A stretch of DNA of 20,127 bases. Source: Fodinibius sp050117475. Lineage in GTDB: Bacteria; Bacteroidota; Rhodothermia; Balneolales; Balneolaceae. The notes beneath the pieces were generated by a model. The model was given only the letters and a program-made list of their open reading frames with translations, ran no database searches and was not told where the DNA came from. The stretch lies in assembly GCA_050117475.1 (NCBI GenBank), contig JASFMR010000066.1:1-20127 (forward strand), written 5' to 3'. A program made the position numbers and the translations under genes. This document shows positions 1 through 7,768 of this stretch, piece by piece (positions within the stretch are counted from its first letter, which is position 1; each line of letters begins with the position of its first letter).

Positions 1-57
1 TATCCCGGTATGCACCTGCAGATTAACCAGATTCTAACTTAATATTTAGTTTCCTGC

Positions 58-1128
58 CTATTCAACGGTGAATTTTTTCCATAACTGTTTGCCTTGTTCA
101 ACTTGTACGATCCAGGCATATTGGCCGGGTTTATCAATATCGACAGAAAAATAAGCCGGGCCCGCCTCTGCATCTGCATAATAAGTGCTTACTCCGCCGA
201 GAAAATCAACGGGGGCCGGTGTTCTTAGGCCGCCAACACGGTACCAATCCAGCCAGGTATTTACAGCTTGCAAGTTGGTATCCTTATTTAACTTTATAAG
301 ATGAATGTTCCTGTGCACCGGTCTGCCGTCATTGCCTTCATCCAAATTCAGGGCAAAGGTATGACGGCCTAAACTTGCACTCCAGTTTACCTCTATTTCA
401 TTTTGGTGTAAGGTAATATTTGATTCAGGAGCCGGCTCTGAACTGTTTGCAGATTCTTCAGTAACGGTAATCGGTCTTGTCATACCTCTGCTGAGGTGAA
501 TAAAACCGTCGGAAGTCTTTGCCCAGCAGTCCAGCGTATATTTTCCGGGTTCCATGTAGATGGTTTTCTCGGCAGATCGTCCGGGAGATACGAGTCCCCG
601 GGAACTCAAATATTTTACTTCGTCTGACCATTCGGGCAACAGCTCGTCTACCCTGGAATGGATCTCTGAAGATTCAAATTTGCCATCCTGAAATTCTTTC
701 AAAACGGTTTCCCAGGCCCCAACATATTCATCAAGGTATTCTTGATAGCTGACGCCATCGGGGATACGTCCAATACTTAATTCATGCGTATTATTAGCTT
801 CTTCATTGTTCAAAACAAAGGTAATCCATCCGGAATGAATTTCGTTTGGTGCCATGAAAGCATAGTCGGTTGCTTTTACGGTAACTTTATAGTGGCCCTG
901 TTTTCCAATCAACTGCGATTGTATAGCACTATTGGGTGTTTGATCAGGATATTGTGTGGGTTCAATATTTTTGGTCGTTAGCATCTTGCCATTGAATAGG
1001 AACAAGATCATGACCCCGGAAAGAAAAGGAAAAACATTTAAGCTTCTGTATCTATGGGGAAAATTCCAAAAATGATTTACGACTTTTTCAACGTTTCTGA
1101 CAAAATAATAAAACCACATAACGTCCAT
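58..1128 (-). CDS. Membrane-anchored tandem cupredoxin-like protein
   Basis: The 356-residue product has one hydrophobic segment at about residues 32-47, then an extracytoplasmic region. Domain 1 (about 78-225) looks like a cupredoxin: a beta-rich start around TDYAF, a histidine in NTHELSI (H115), then the C-terminal loop with C201, H211 and M216. This is the His/Cys/His/Met order of a type 1 copper site, with a longer Cys-His spacing (nine residues between) than plastocyanin or azurin. Between H115 and C201 lies an acidic insert of roughly 70 residues. Domain 2 (about 237-356) repeats the fold pattern but lacks the Cys/His/Met loop. An electron-transfer or structural role is inference. The start is uncertain: the ATG at 1128 has no Shine-Dalgarno, and M40 (ATG at 1009-1011) follows a GGGG run and would give a shorter anchor. 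It is the last gene of the minus-strand run and lies 237 bp after the YceI gene. Confidence 0.7.
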   Translation of the reverse strand: MDVMWFYYFVRNVEKVVNHFWNFPHRYRSLNVFPFLSGVMILFLFNGKMLTTKNIEPTQYPDQTPNSAIQSQLIGKQGHYKVTVKATDYAFMAPNEIHSGWITFVLNNEEANNTHELSIGRIPDGVSYQEYLDEYVGAWETVLKEFQDGKFESSEIHSRVDELLPEWSDEVKYLSSRGLVSPGRSAEKTIYMEPGKYTLDCWAKTSDGFIHLSRGMTRPITVTEESANSSEPAPESNITLHQNEIEVNWSASLGRHTFALNLDEGNDGRPVHRNIHLIKLNKDTNLQAVNTWLDWYRVGGLRTPAPVDFLGGVSTYYADAEAGPAYFSVDIDKPGQYAWIVQVEQGKQLWKKFTVE

Positions 1129-1365
1129 ATATTTTTATGAATGCTTAAGGATAAAGCCAAGATATAAAAGGCTTTAGTGTCTCCGTATTTAATATATAGA
1201 AATAGCTTATTTATTTCGTCAGATACAAGTAGAACCATGGAAAGCCATCATGAAAATAAAATTTTAGCTTTAAAAGAGCGGAAAATATATAATGAGAGCC
1301 TGTAAACTCAAACAGCTATTGATAGCAATTACCTTTGTGAAGAGTATACTATAATCCCAATCACT

Positions 1366-2034
1366 TCATGGGGAAGCTATCAATTGAACAGATAAAAAAA
1401 TATCGGCATCGACGAGCGTATTATCCAGGATACTGGATATATTCTCCCAATAGGTTCCCTGATATGAAACATTCCATGAAAACCGGTTAATTTTAAAGGT
1501 CGCATAAAATTTCCACCCCGTTTGTTGAGCTGTTTCTTGGGAAGCGATAAAAGAAATAGGCTTACTCACATTACGGATGGATAATTTTCCGTAGACTTTG
1601 ATATTGTTGTCCTTCCTGGGTTCTGTCTGGGTAATGTCAAATGTGGCCGTGGGATATTTCTCAACATAAAAAAAGTCCTTGCTCTTGAGATGGTTTCTAA
1701 GCCTTCTTCTGGGCACCGGCTCATGCTTTGGGATGTCGGTTATAGCTATCGAATTCATATCAGCGACAATATGCCCCCCTATCATGTGGTTATCTTTAAA
1801 CAAGAGGTATCCCTTGCTCAGTTTTAAGGTTCCTTTGTGCTTCCCCGACTGCCACATTTCGGTGATTTTCCACAAAATAAGGGATCGGTCGGTATCTATG
1901 GGAACTGTAATAGTTTTAGTGGTATCCTGGTGCAAATATACAATGGGATCGGCAGTTGCGGAATGGGCATCGGGAATGTTCCCAAATGCCACAAAAACCA
2001 AGCATGACAAAAGTGAAGACAGGTAATTACTCAT
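1366..2034 (-). CDS. YceI-family periplasmic protein
   Basis: The product is about 222 residues and starts with a Sec signal peptide (SNYLSSLLSCLVFVAFG, probable cleavage near AHSA). The rest matches the YceI beta-barrel (lipocalin-like) family in its Bacteroidota form: an N-terminal DTDRSLILWKI strand, a GGHIVADMNSI segment, and LKSKDFFYVEKYPTATF, which is close to the family hallmark. Members bind isoprenoid-type or other hydrophobic ligands in the periplasm; the ligand here is unknown. I chose the ATG at 2032-2034 rather than the one at 2046, because it makes an ATGAGTAA overlap with the stop of the upstream dioxygenase gene and places the signal peptide at the very N-terminus. The overlap implies translational coupling, so the two proteins are probably made together and exported to the same compartment. 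Confidence 0.88.
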   Translation of the reverse strand: MSNYLSSLLSCLVFVAFGNIPDAHSATADPIVYLHQDTTKTITVPIDTDRSLILWKITEMWQSGKHKGTLKLSKGYLLFKDNHMIGGHIVADMNSIAITDIPKHEPVPRRRLRNHLKSKDFFYVEKYPTATFDITQTEPRKDNNIKVYGKLSIRNVSKPISFIASQETAQQTGWKFYATFKINRFSWNVSYQGTYWENISSILDNTLVDADIFLSVQLIASP

Positions 2035-2689
2035 AACCGGGAACATTCAATCCCAGGATTATATCTCTGTACCCAACCCATAAGCCTTTCTCTTTCTCTA
2101 ACGTCATGACCCCGCTGCTGCCGCCTCTTGGAGAGTCGGGATTTCGTTGCTCATCAGTAAGCAACGGGTCACCTTCAAAAAGATAGCTGCCCAGCCAGTA
2201 GTATTTTCCATTGGGCTCCAGAATAAGGGGATGAATATGGGCCGGCGCTGATCTGTTGGGATAGGTGCCTGGTTTCAATGTATAAAAGGTATATCTGCCG
2301 TCCTTACCTGTTTTTATCCAACCACGGATATGTCCGTGCCGTCTTGCCCAGCCCGTTTCATTCCCCAGGGTTTCGTAAACACCCTTTTGGTTGGTATGGT
2401 AAATATACAAGATGACATCGGAGGCTGGCGTTTTCCCATCATTTTTGTATATGGTTCCGGTAATTTTGAGTTTGGGGCCGTCCCGGTTAAAATCGGGTAA
2501 TGTATCTACTGGGGTCAGTGTAATATCACCATATTCGAAAACCGCTTCACAGCCTTCGCAGGGACGACCGACGAGTGTAGCATTCTTTTGTCGATCAGGC
2601 GTTTCCTGTGCGTTTAAAATTTCAGTTCGGCAAAAGCAGACAAACAGGAGAGCCACGATTGCCGGGTAAAAGCGTTTCAATGGAATCAT
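2027..2689 (-). CDS. Exported intradiol ring-cleavage dioxygenase family protein
   Basis: The product is 220 residues with an N-terminal signal peptide (about 1-28, ending near ILNAQ). The body matches the protocatechuate 3,4-dioxygenase/catechol 1,2-dioxygenase fold: KITGTIY, a GVYETL tyrosine (Y105), the GRYTF strand, KPGTYPNRSAPAHIHPLI, and LFEGDPLL near the end. The four non-haem Fe(III) ligands of the family (two Tyr, two His) appear intact as Y105, Y143, H151 and H153. Classical intradiol dioxygenases are cytoplasmic and have an N-terminal helical linker domain. This one lacks that domain and is exported, as in the secreted single-domain relatives common in Bacteroidota. Substrate is unknown; a catecholic compound is the family expectation. 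It overlaps the YceI gene by 8 nt and lies 159 bp after a LytTR regulator gene. Confidence 0.85.
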   Translation of the reverse strand: MIPLKRFYPAIVALLFVCFCRTEILNAQETPDRQKNATLVGRPCEGCEAVFEYGDITLTPVDTLPDFNRDGPKLKITGTIYKNDGKTPASDVILYIYHTNQKGVYETLGNETGWARRHGHIRGWIKTGKDGRYTFYTLKPGTYPNRSAPAHIHPLILEPNGKYYWLGSYLFEGDPLLTDEQRNPDSPRGGSSGVMTLEKEKGLWVGYRDIILGLNVPGYE

Positions 2690-2848
2690 ATTGCTCTGGC
2701 GTTATTCGTTCTTATTCATGATTTGCGTCAGCATGGAAAACGGTACAGTAGCTGTGTTACTTCCCAAAAAATTAAAAAAGCAGATACTTAGAAAGGTGAA
2801 AAGCGGTTGGTTTTACTAAGCTGAGTATTTTTTATGCTGAGTGGAGGA

Positions 2849-3712
2849 CTATTGCTCCAATTTGTTTTTTACGTCCCGGCTGTAATTCCGGCTTAACCGC
2901 AGCTCCGTTCCATCCTTCATCTTGATATCGTAATCCCCAGTCAGTCTTGAAGTCAGCTCGGAAACATAGTCCAGGTTGACGATAGTGGATCTATGGATAC
3001 GGACAAACTGGTCCGGATTCAGTTTCTTAAGGACATCTCTCAAATTTGAAGAATAGAGATAGGTTTTTTCAGGGGTATGAATAGCAATATATGGATGGTC
3101 GGTATCTATCCACTGTATACGATTGGTTTCTACCGGAATAAGTGTCTTACCCTCACGAATTGAAAGCTTGTCGATATACCGGGCAGAACCGTTTTCAAGC
3201 TGGTCCACCTTCTCTTTGAAATGATGAGACCAAACGATAAGAAATGTGATTAATCCATAAACCGAAAAAACCAAATAATAATCTTCTGTAAAGGTTTCGT
3301 TTATCATTCGGTAAAACTCAAAGGTGTGATGCAAGAGCAATCCCGAGATGAGAAATATAGCAGCTGAAAATAATATCAAATGGACTGAACCCAATACGAA
3401 CGATGAGATGAGACATATCTTCCATACCGGAGATCGTCTGTTATGCGGCAGAATCAAATGTTGGTAAATCCTGAACGATAAACCGGAGAGGGGAATAAAG
3501 AACAGCCAGAAAGTATTAAATAAGATGGATTCTGACAGGTAAAAAGATGCATTGTTGAATGCGGTCCCCAGGTAATTTTGTAGGATCGCTGCCCCATAGA
3601 CGAGGATCCAGAACAAAGAAAACAAATGTACGGATCGAAGGGATGTGACGGAAGAATCTCCTCCCTTAAAAAGGTTTCCGTATTGTATCGCTGTTAAAGC
3701 TGGGTCGTCCAT
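2849..3712 (-). CDS. Membrane LytTR-domain transcriptional regulator
   Basis: The 287-residue product has about four hydrophobic helices (approximately 29-45, 62-80, 97-125 and 145-162) and then a C-terminal LytTR DNA-binding domain (about 180-285). The LytTR signature is clear: REGKTLIPVETNRIQWIDTD, YLYSSNLRDVLKKL, FVRIHRSTIVNLDYV, and LRLSRNYSRDVK at the end. No receiver domain is present, so it is not an ordinary AgrA/LytR response regulator. Regulation is probably through the membrane domain, as in other Bacteroidota membrane-LytTR proteins. LytTR proteins usually bind pairs of short direct repeats upstream of targets; I did not find a convincing pair here. Its position upstream of the dioxygenase, YceI and cupredoxin genes makes these plausible targets, but that is inference. 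Confidence 0.9.
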   Translation of the reverse strand: MDDPALTAIQYGNLFKGGDSSVTSLRSVHLFSLFWILVYGAAILQNYLGTAFNNASFYLSESILFNTFWLFFIPLSGLSFRIYQHLILPHNRRSPVWKICLISSFVLGSVHLILFSAAIFLISGLLLHHTFEFYRMINETFTEDYYLVFSVYGLITFLIVWSHHFKEKVDQLENGSARYIDKLSIREGKTLIPVETNRIQWIDTDHPYIAIHTPEKTYLYSSNLRDVLKKLNPDQFVRIHRSTIVNLDYVSELTSRLTGDYDIKMKDGTELRLSRNYSRDVKNKLEQ

Positions 3713-3857
3713 ACGTTACCATTTAGCTGTTGAAACTAGGCAATATTGAAATTAAGTAATTTGCATCCGGAATACCTAACGCATTACAAAAAACGACAGC
3801 AATGGAATCACCTCAGTGAGGGCAAGGGGAGGATGCAGGCCAATTATGGAAATAAAT

Positions 3858-4262
3858 TTACCGAGCCCGAATGTAGGTACTGATATAACAATCGAAACAT
3901 TCATCAGATAATATGAGCGTGTCTTTACCTTGGAAAGTTGCTTTTTGATTGGGGGAAAAGTTATCATCTTCTGTATAATAACTAATTATGACGTCCCCAT
4001 CTTTTTCTTTCAATGAATATCTTCCCTTTTGAACTAATGTATCTGCCTGGTAAGAAAGAAAGGTGTAATCCGAATTAAAATTAAAATAGCGATTCGGTAC
4101 ACCCGTTGAATCGGGTGTTATAGTCTTTCCGCCAAATCCGCCTGAAGAACGAATCCATTCCCACCGGCCAACGATTTTCGATGGGCTTGATCCGCCGACG
4201 AAAATGGAACAAGAATTAAAAATCATGGCTAACAGTATGAAAGAAATACGTTTTAGTTTCAT
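3858..4262 (-). CDS. Small lipocalin-like lipoprotein
   Basis: Starting from the ATG at 4260-4262 the product is 134 residues. This start is favoured by a GGAGG Shine-Dalgarno three bases upstream and by the lipoprotein signal it exposes (MKLKRISFILLAMIFNSC, lipid-modified Cys at 18). An upstream ATG at 4289 would add nine hydrophilic residues. The mature part begins with VGRWEWIRSSGG and contains YFNFNSDYTF and KGRYSLKEKDGD, the pattern of the small lipocalin-like/META-like lipoproteins widespread in Bacteroidota. Two cysteines near the end (DECFDCY) could form a disulfide. No enzymatic residues are recognisable and the function is unknown. It probably sits in the periplasm, anchored to a membrane. 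Confidence 0.75.
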   Translation of the reverse strand: MKLKRISFILLAMIFNSCSIFVGGSSPSKIVGRWEWIRSSGGFGGKTITPDSTGVPNRYFNFNSDYTFLSYQADTLVQKGRYSLKEKDGDVIISYYTEDDNFSPNQKATFQGKDTLILSDECFDCYISTYIRAR

Positions 4263-4265
4263 AGG

Positions 4266-4270
4266 CCTCC
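4266..4270 (-). promoter_or_regulatory. Shine-Dalgarno site of the lipocalin-like gene
   Basis: On the minus strand the sequence reads GGAGG, followed by three bases and the ATG at 4260-4262. It is one of the few strong Shine-Dalgarno matches in this window and decides the start. The spacing is slightly short. Confidence 0.6.
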
Positions 4271-4416
4271 GTTTACTATGACTACACATCTGAGGCCATA
4301 CATAACTATTCGGAAACGAAATTTTAGCGGGGCAACAGCCAAATAGATCGTACCAGTGAAAAGGAAGGATTTTTGTTTGGAATTATACAAAAGTCATTTA
4401 AACACTTTTAAAACAC

Positions 4417-5340
4417 CTAAAATGCATCCAGGTCCTTTCCAATGGTCACCTTGCCTTTATACCCGCCTTTCCTTATTCCATTTAACAGCACACTGTCAGA
4501 TGCACCGGAACGGATTATATGGGTAAGTATTAAAACCTTGGGTTGTACGCGGTTGGCAATTTTCCCAAGTTCAACATCTGAAGTATGGAATACTCTGCAG
4601 TACTGTGGCCAGTATTCACCGCCGGGACGGTCTTCGGGCTTCAGCGTTTCTGCTGCATACACTTCGTGGATTAAAACATCTATTCCTTTGGATGCTTTTA
4701 CCAGGGCTTCGCAGGGACGTGTATCGCCGGAGATGACGATGGAACGATCCGGGGTATCAATTCTGTAACCGTACGCTTCTTTCCATTCTCCATGTAACAC
4801 GGGAATAGCCGTTATTTTTACACCGGCACTGTCATAAACAATCCCGGGGTTTATTTCATGCACATTTACGTTCAGATACGCACGTTTTTCTTTTTCCAGG
4901 CCATTGACCCTTATGTTGATATCTTCGGACCATGCTTTCAGTAACAGATCGGTCATTCTTTGTAAGCCGTGAGGCCCGTAGACCTGTAAGGATTTTTTTC
5001 GTCTCATGATCCATGATGTAAGAATCAGATCCGGATAACCCAAGGTGTGATCGCTGTGCAGGTGAGTAATAAAAGTGGCATCGGGTCCGCTTATGGGGAG
5101 TTTTGCTTCATTCATCCTTCTCTCGATCCCGGAACCCGCATCAAAGAGGAAAAACCGTTTGCCGTAAACAACGGCAGTGGCCGGACCCGAATGGGCGGGA
5201 CTGGGATAAGGAGTTCCTGTTCCAAGCAGAATGATCCTTGTCTTTAATGAATCAGGGTACTGATACTTAGCCGCCAGCTTGGGGACAGATAAACCCATGA
5301 CCAGTATGGAGCAAAATAAAGCTTTTAAAAACCTGTGCAT
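4417..5340 (-). CDS. Exported RNase Z-like metallo-beta-lactamase-fold hydrolase
   Basis: Counting from the ATG at 5338-5340 the product is 307 residues with a signal peptide (HRFLKALFCSILVMGLSVPKLAA). Upstream ATGs up to 5415 would bury that signal, so the shorter form is preferred. The fold follows the RNase Z/arylsulfatase-type branch: LLGTGTPYPSP, FFLFDAGSGIERR, and the zinc motif HLHSDH (H93, H95, D97, H98). Further ligands are H183 (VLHGEW, only weakly placed), D206 (ISGDTRP) and H274 (LTHI), with H252 in FHTSDVELG. Both zinc sites therefore look complete. True tRNase Z acts on tRNA in the cytoplasm. An exported relative more likely hydrolyses a phosphodiester, sulfate ester or lactone; the substrate cannot be read from the sequence. 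The neighbours do not clarify its role. Confidence 0.87.
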   Translation of the reverse strand: MHRFLKALFCSILVMGLSVPKLAAKYQYPDSLKTRIILLGTGTPYPSPAHSGPATAVVYGKRFFLFDAGSGIERRMNEAKLPISGPDATFITHLHSDHTLGYPDLILTSWIMRRKKSLQVYGPHGLQRMTDLLLKAWSEDINIRVNGLEKEKRAYLNVNVHEINPGIVYDSAGVKITAIPVLHGEWKEAYGYRIDTPDRSIVISGDTRPCEALVKASKGIDVLIHEVYAAETLKPEDRPGGEYWPQYCRVFHTSDVELGKIANRVQPKVLILTHIIRSGASDSVLLNGIRKGGYKGKVTIGKDLDAF

Positions 5341-5450
5341 TTTAAACTCATTATTTTTGTTATTAAAAAATCCGGCGCTAAAATCATGTACAGCCATAGT
5401 TTCTTGCCCGAGCATTTGTACCTTCTGTTGTAGCCACCTCGGACAACGTG

Positions 5451-5460
5451 ATCAATTGAT
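5451..5460. repeat. 10-bp palindrome ATCAATTGAT (copy 1)
   Basis: A perfect palindrome lies in the intergenic space between the DUF4256 gene and the metallo-hydrolase gene. The same ten bases recur at 6652-6661, again between genes. It could be an operator or chance in AT-rich DNA. Confidence 0.35.
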
Positions 5461-5515
5461 GGCGAAAAAAATTATGTTACCTAAAAAGAAATAAAGGTAG
5501 CACACTGCGTAATAT

Positions 5516-6082
<567 letters not shown>

Positions 6083-6143
6083 ATTGTTAATAGAGTTGAA
6101 ATTGGATTAGTGCGCCGATTATGTGAAGGTTCTCAGTTTTATT

Positions 6144-6455
6144 TCATAACTCAGTGATTGGTCCGCGCTCGGGGTATAGTGGATAGAGCATTTCGTAAAC
6201 TTCTTTTCTAGTTTCTGTTGCCTCGTATGCTTTTGGGATTGTTTGGGCTAACTCTGTTTCTTTAAACTTGGATAATGCGTTCTGATCCTTAAAAAAATAA
6301 ACTCCGCAGTAATCCCCTGTTGAATTATCGCGTCCATAAATCTTCTGGATCAGTCCCGGTACTTCTTTAAAATGAGGGCGGCGTTCAATTAAACGACGTT
6401 CTAGTTCGGCTTGATCAAGTTTGGATTTAACACGCACAAATAATATAGCTGCCAT
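6144..6455 (-). CDS. YdhR-like dimeric alpha/beta-barrel protein
   Basis: This small 103-residue protein starts with a beta strand (AAILFVRVKSKL), then a helix (DQAELERRLIERRPHF), VPGLIQKIYGRD, and TGDYCGVYFFKDQNALSKFKETEL. That order fits the ferredoxin-like dimeric barrel of the YdhR/antibiotic-biosynthesis-monooxygenase-type families. Such proteins act as small cofactorless monooxygenases or ligand-binding dimers; the activity here is unproven. It has no signal peptide. The start ATG at 6453-6455 is preceded by GAGGAAAG about 11 bases upstream, a moderate Shine-Dalgarno. It is followed by DUF4256 on the same strand. Confidence 0.75.
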   Translation of the reverse strand: MAAILFVRVKSKLDQAELERRLIERRPHFKEVPGLIQKIYGRDNSTGDYCGVYFFKDQNALSKFKETELAQTIPKAYEATETRKEVYEMLYPLYPERGPITEL

Positions 6456-6648
6456 TTCTTTTCTTTCCTCGTTTTAGGTGTTTTATGATCTGTCATCAGG
6501 TTGTCTTTTACGCAAACACATCGCTCCGAAAATAACCGGGCAGAAGATTATCTTTTCAATTTAGCAGACAAAACAAGAATCGCAAAGGAATAAGCAAGCA
6601 TAGGAAGTGTGTCCAGGTTTCGTCCCCTCAAAGAGTAAGAGACTAGTT

Positions 6649-6664
6649 GAAATCAATTGATTTC
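6649..6664. repeat. 16-bp perfect palindrome containing ATCAATTGAT (copy 2)
   Basis: The sequence GAAATCAATTGATTTC is its own reverse complement over 16 bases. It lies between the DUF1684 lipoprotein gene and the YdhR-like gene, about 190 bp upstream of the latter's start. Its ten-base core is identical to the palindrome at 5451-5460. An operator for a dimeric regulator is possible. It is not a terminator, because it is AT-rich and has no loop. Confidence 0.45.
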
Positions 6665-6692
6665 GGCTCTAACCTTTGGGAAGAATCAGTTG

Positions 6693-7625
6693 CTATTCGT
6701 TGGATGCATGATACATTTTTTCCCCGGCGGTAATCTTTATGGGGAGCCGGTTTTGAGATGGAGGCAGAGGACAGGTGGCAAAATCGGTAAATACGCAAGG
6801 CGGATTGTAGGCTTTGTTGAAATCAATATAGGTGATGCCATTCTGGTCGGGAGTGGGACTGTAAATAAACCGGCCGCCGCCATACGTACTGTCGCCGTTG
6901 GTTTTGTCTCCGACGATGATAAAGAATTCGTCATCTTTGTCGGGACTGCCCAGCGGGGCCAGGCTGTACTGCTTTCCGTCAATGGTAAAGTTAAGCGTCC
7001 CATAGAGGGAATCCTGGAATACTTCCCCCATAACATCAGGAATGGAAATGGTTTTGGGTTCTTCAAATCGATTAAAGGTGGCTTTTACCCGCCACTTTAG
7101 GGATACGGGGAACCGATCAATGCCGTGAAATGAAGTAAAATTGGGGTTCTTGGCATCCTTAAGACGAATATAATAATGTTCCCTGCGCTTAATGACATAC
7201 CAGAAAAGTGAATGATAGCGCAGTACGGTTGGCTCCTCGACTTGTTCACTGGTCTTCATCGTGATCTCTGATGCCGTTTGACCCTCATTGGTGATATGAA
7301 CACCGGGGGCGACGGTTATCTTGAAGATGCTGTCTCGCCTTGAGATTATGCCCATTTTAGCAGCAGCCTTGGGCGGAAAAATGATATCATTTGTTGAGTC
7401 GGAACCGAAGGTATGGGTACCTTGCTTTACCTCATACAGGCCCGCCAGGCTAAGCCAGCTATCCTCCTGTTTAAGCGATTCGATTCGCTTTTGGTGCCAC
7501 CCGTTGACTTCGGCAAGATATTTGTTATGATCCATTTTAGGATCTTTTTTCCCACAAGCGGTGAGCAGGGAGACGAGGACAAACAAGATGATGGAAATAA
7601 ATAATGCATTAAAATGGTAATTCAT
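6693..7625 (-). CDS. DUF1684 family lipoprotein
   Basis: From the ATG at 7623-7625 the product is 310 residues with a lipoprotein signal (ISIILFVLVSLLTAC, Cys at 24). The start at 7661 would add a hydrophilic leader and is less likely. The mature protein matches DUF1684: WHQKRIESLKQEDSWLSLAGLYEVKQG near the start, FHGIDRFPVSLKWRVKATF in the middle, then GGGRFIYSP, YIDFNKAYNPPC, FATCPLPPSQNRLP and IKITAGEK. The family is widespread and its function unproven; the cysteines and the CPLPPxxNRLP block are the most conserved part. It is divergent from ligD, with a 143-bp space between the chosen starts. Confidence 0.92.
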   Translation of the reverse strand: MNYHFNALFISIILFVLVSLLTACGKKDPKMDHNKYLAEVNGWHQKRIESLKQEDSWLSLAGLYEVKQGTHTFGSDSTNDIIFPPKAAAKMGIISRRDSIFKITVAPGVHITNEGQTASEITMKTSEQVEEPTVLRYHSLFWYVIKRREHYYIRLKDAKNPNFTSFHGIDRFPVSLKWRVKATFNRFEEPKTISIPDVMGEVFQDSLYGTLNFTIDGKQYSLAPLGSPDKDDEFFIIVGDKTNGDSTYGGGRFIYSPTPDQNGITYIDFNKAYNPPCVFTDFATCPLPPSQNRLPIKITAGEKMYHASNE

Positions 7626-7712
7626 GGCCGTTATAGAAGAATATTTTGTCGGTATGTTCAACGCCGAATGTAAGAAATTATGTTATTAGCTACGAAACTG
7701 TATTTCAATTTC

Positions 7713-7722
7713 CAGGCGCCTG
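7713..7722. repeat. 10-bp palindrome in the divergent upstream region of ligD
   Basis: CAGGCGCCTG is a perfect, GC-rich palindrome about 47 bp upstream of the chosen ligD start. It lies in the divergent space shared with the DUF1684 gene. It could be an operator; no regulator is identified and chance is not excluded. I see no convincing -35/-10 or TAnnTTTG promoter nearby. Confidence 0.3.
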
Positions 7723-7768
7723 CAGATCTATTAATAGGACTTTTTTTGCTCCTTTGCTACCTTTTATT

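Noticed and set aside
1129..1365. Hidden small gene or RNA in the 237-bp space between the YceI and cupredoxin-like genes
   Set aside because: No open frame with a start and ribosome site, and no stable hairpin, was found. It is AT-rich and featureless to the eye.
3776..3967. 63-residue minus-strand open frame next to the lipocalin-like lipoprotein gene
   Set aside because: It overlaps the 3' end of the lipoprotein gene in another frame, has no Shine-Dalgarno and resembles no family I recognise.
7646..7768. N-terminal extension of LigD from a TTG codon
   Set aside because: The 41 extra residues do not resemble LigD, and the polymerase domain begins properly after the ATG at 7769.
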